A DNA stretch of 64,000 nt, from positions 62,001 through 126,000 of the forward strand of contig MU401521.1 in assembly GCA_022579005.1 (NCBI GenBank). The letters are read 5' to 3'. The position numbers were made by a program, and so were the translations under genes. Below the pieces are notes generated by a model. The model was not told the DNA's origin. It saw nothing but the letters and a program-made list of their open reading frames with translations, and did no database searches. The stretch comes from Poronia punctata (Eukaryota > Ascomycota > Sordariomycetes > Xylariales > Xylariaceae). Every line of letters starts with the position of its first letter. The stretch's first letter is position 1. Below are positions 61,844 through 64,000 of this stretch, piece after piece.

Positions 61844-63469
61844 ATGTATACATCTCGGTTCTCGGCCCTCCTTGTAACGATATGTGCTGCTGCTGCTGGT
61901 CAGGTCTGGGCTGACATGCCCGTCATTACCGACGCCGTTGCGTATAACTCGTGGACATATGGCGACCGGCCCAACCAGACGTACTATTCTTCTCCCATCA
62001 AGACTCCCAGGTTTCTCATCAACAAATGGGACAAGAATGCAACCAGCTATGGATCCCACATCTTCTTGGCCCCGGCCATCCCAGGGCAAAAGGCGTCACC
62101 GATGATCTTGTCAGCCGAAGACTTGAGTCTGGTGTATGCCGACCCGAAGTGGAACGGCGGCACCGATACCAGAATGCAGATATACGATGGAAAGTCTTAT
62201 TTGACTTTCTGGTCCGGCCTCGACTACAAGGGACATGGGTCGGGAGGAGGTGTAATGGTTGACAAGCATTACAACATGTTCAAGAATCTCACTACGACCG
62301 GACTTGATACCGGAGCCGATAGTCACGACTTCGTTTTGACCAAGGACGGCGGTGCCATCATGAACAACTACCACAACATCACCACAGACCTGACTTCCAT
62401 CGGCGGACCCAAGAAAGGCAACTTGTTGACCTGCGCATTCCAAGAAGTCGACATCAAGACGGGCAAAGTCCGCTTCACGTGGAACGCACTAGACCACTTC
62501 AACCTGACGGAGAGCATGTCTGACAAATACCACGAGGTCGAAGGCGGCTTCGACTGGTTCCACATGAACGCCATCTCCAAGACCAAAGACGGGAATTATC
62601 TCATCTCGATTCGCCATCTACGCACCGTCGCCCTCATCAACGGCACAGACGGAAGCAGAATATGGCAGGTCGGCGGCATCAATAACTCCTTCGAGGATCT
62701 CAGCGGTGGTAACGCGACCAATTTCGCCTTTCAGCACGACGCGAGGTTCACGGACGAGACCGAAGAGGAAATCACCCTCTTCGATAATCATGCCATGCAC
62801 GTGACCTCCCCTACGGCCGGATGCACCGATAACTGCACCCGCGGCGTCCGTATAGGGCTGGATTACGAGAAGATGGAGGTTGAGCTGATTTCGGAATTCT
62901 ACCACCCGCAAAGTGTCCAGGCCTGGGCCCAGGGAGGCTACCATCTGCTTCCCAACGGCAATGCCATTCTCGGATGGGGTGTCGTGCCTGTCATGACCGA
63001 GTTCGATGAGGCTGGCAATGTCGTGATGGATGTGCAGATTCGACCGTGGAATACTACCGAGGCGGGCGGTGGTCCGTTATATCGCGTGTATAAGTTTGAT
63101 TGGGTTGGTGAGCCGTTGTGGGAACCTAGTTGTGCGGTTAACGATGGGACGGTCTACGTTAGTTGGAATGGGGCGACGGAAGTGGCTTTTTGGTCGTTGG
63201 TAAGTCAAGTCACACGACAATTACTTGAATCCTTGAAGCGGTAATGCTAACTAATGTGGTGATTTATCTAGTTTGGTGGTGACTCCCACACATCGATGGA
63301 TCATCTGGCAACGGTGAAGAAGGCCGGATTCGAGACTGCGATCCTCTCGCCTTATGAAGTCGCCTTTGTTCGTGTCGATGCCTTGGACAAGGATGGGAAT
63401 ACTATCGGGTCGAGTAATGTAGTCGATACTTCCAGTGGGGGTTCCGTTGGTTCGCGTATAAGGTCGTGA
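61844..63469 (+). CDS. Secreted arylsulfotransferase-family (ASST_2) protein
   Basis: Exons 61844-63199 and 63272-63469 give 517 residues; the 72-nt intron has GTAAGT, a GCTAACTAA branch region and TCTAG, joined in phase 0. A signal peptide (MYTSRFSALLVTICAAAAGQVWA) precedes about ten N-glycosylation sequons. The beta-propeller-like body matches the fungal arylsulfotransferase family (Pfam Arylsulfotran_2): TFWSGLDYKGHGSGGG, DSHDFVLTKDGGAIM, FDWFHMNAISKTKDGNYLISIRH, IWQVGG, FAFQHDARF and FDNHAMHVTSP, then HPQSVQAWAQGGYHLLPNGNAILGWG. His residues at DSHDF, WFHMN, QHDARF and DNHAMH are candidates for the active-site set. Related bacterial enzymes move sulfate between phenols without PAPS. Activity in the fungal branch is inferred, not established by this sequence. 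Confidence 0.88.
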
Positions 63470-64000
63470 TCATTAGTTCCTTGATGGTTGTTGATTAGAA
63501 GTAATGTTGATATGGAAAAGGATTGTCTAAGTATTAGGCAGGTATGATACCCCTTTTTTTGTTGTTGTAACGGCGGACTAGTTGTGTTTGCTGTTTTTGA
63601 GTGTATATATATTTTCCAGACTCCAATCGTTTATGATATTGTCATGTACAATCTCACTCCTTGGTGTTATTCCACATACACCTGGATATCATCACCGATG
63701 CAATCACATGTCTTTTGTGCATTAGACCGACCAACCAATGACATAGAGGTGGGACATGGTCTAGACTAGGTAGACTGAGGGGAAATGTAAAAGGAGGGGA
63801 AGTCTACGATTGGGCAACAACATTATCGTACTATGAATATCTATAGATAGATAGATATGATGCTCAGGTAGATATGATGATGATCCGCGGGGTAAAGATA
63901 GATAGACAGATAGATAGATAGGTAGGATCCCAATGTTACTGCACGCATTCACTTGAAATTTACAATCCTACGCCAGTAGAGACATGTTTTATTGATGAGT
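63470..64000. other. 3' flank with a GATA microsatellite
   Basis: Non-coding sequence to the window end. GATA/TAGA tetranucleotide runs occur at about 63840-63860 and 63896-63927. I see no gene. Confidence 0.6.

Overview
The window comes from the nuclear genome of a filamentous ascomycete (Pezizomycotina, most likely a Sordariomycete). The signs are many short spliceosomal introns (mostly 50-160 nt, GT...AG, CTAAC-like branch points), two Zn2Cys6 transcription factors, a fungal ATP-type PEP carboxykinase, a fungal Yrb30-type Ran-binding protein, a GPI-anchored wall protein and an intron-containing nuclear tRNA. Exon boundaries were worked out by hand by matching splice phase and family conservation. 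All spliced models quoted here keep one open frame from start to stop.

Layout. 1-19 kb is a dense housekeeping block: mitochondrial ribosomal protein uS7m (+), Yrb30-like RanGTP-binding protein (-), translation release factor eRF3/Sup35 (+), deadenylase subunit Pan2 (-, with an assembly gap in one intron) and PEP carboxykinase (-). 19-29 kb is sparse: a decayed amidase gene, an OsmC/Ohr-type peroxidase and a Zn2Cys6 regulator. 29-37 kb holds a second Zn2Cys6 regulator, an NSUN-type RNA cytosine methyltransferase full of homopolymeric inserts, a cluster of CACGTG boxes and an LRR-like orphan gene. 38-49 kb holds ribosomal protein eL13 (with a 9-nt microexon), a SmgGDS-like armadillo protein, a GPI-anchored Ser/Thr-rich wall protein, tRNA-Lys(UUU) with an intron and a secreted SGNH esterase. 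52-64 kb holds DAHP synthase, a small Cys-rich membrane protein, mitochondrial ribosomal protein mL50, an ACOT9-like mitochondrial acyl-CoA thioesterase and a secreted arylsulfotransferase-family protein.

How the genes relate. There is no biosynthetic cluster. The themes are translation (uS7m, mL50, eL13, eRF3, tRNA-Lys, NSUN methyltransferase) and mRNA decay (Pan2). eRF3 and Pan2 are convergent neighbours, and both work around poly(A)-binding protein. Central metabolism is represented by PEPCK and the first shikimate-pathway enzyme.

I found no convincing new multi-gene system. The least ordinary signals are: (i) an 8-mer, TACGAGTA/TACTCGTA, seen about 21 times and only in non-coding DNA; (ii) the 9-nt microexon and ATG-only first coding exon of eL13; (iii) a long inverted repeat in the unusually long PEPCK intron; (iv) four Cbf1-type CACGTG sites within 166 bp; (v) a diverged 72-bp copy of a Pan2 splice junction beside poly-G/poly-C tracts and an N gap; (vi) a five-lesion amidase pseudogene.
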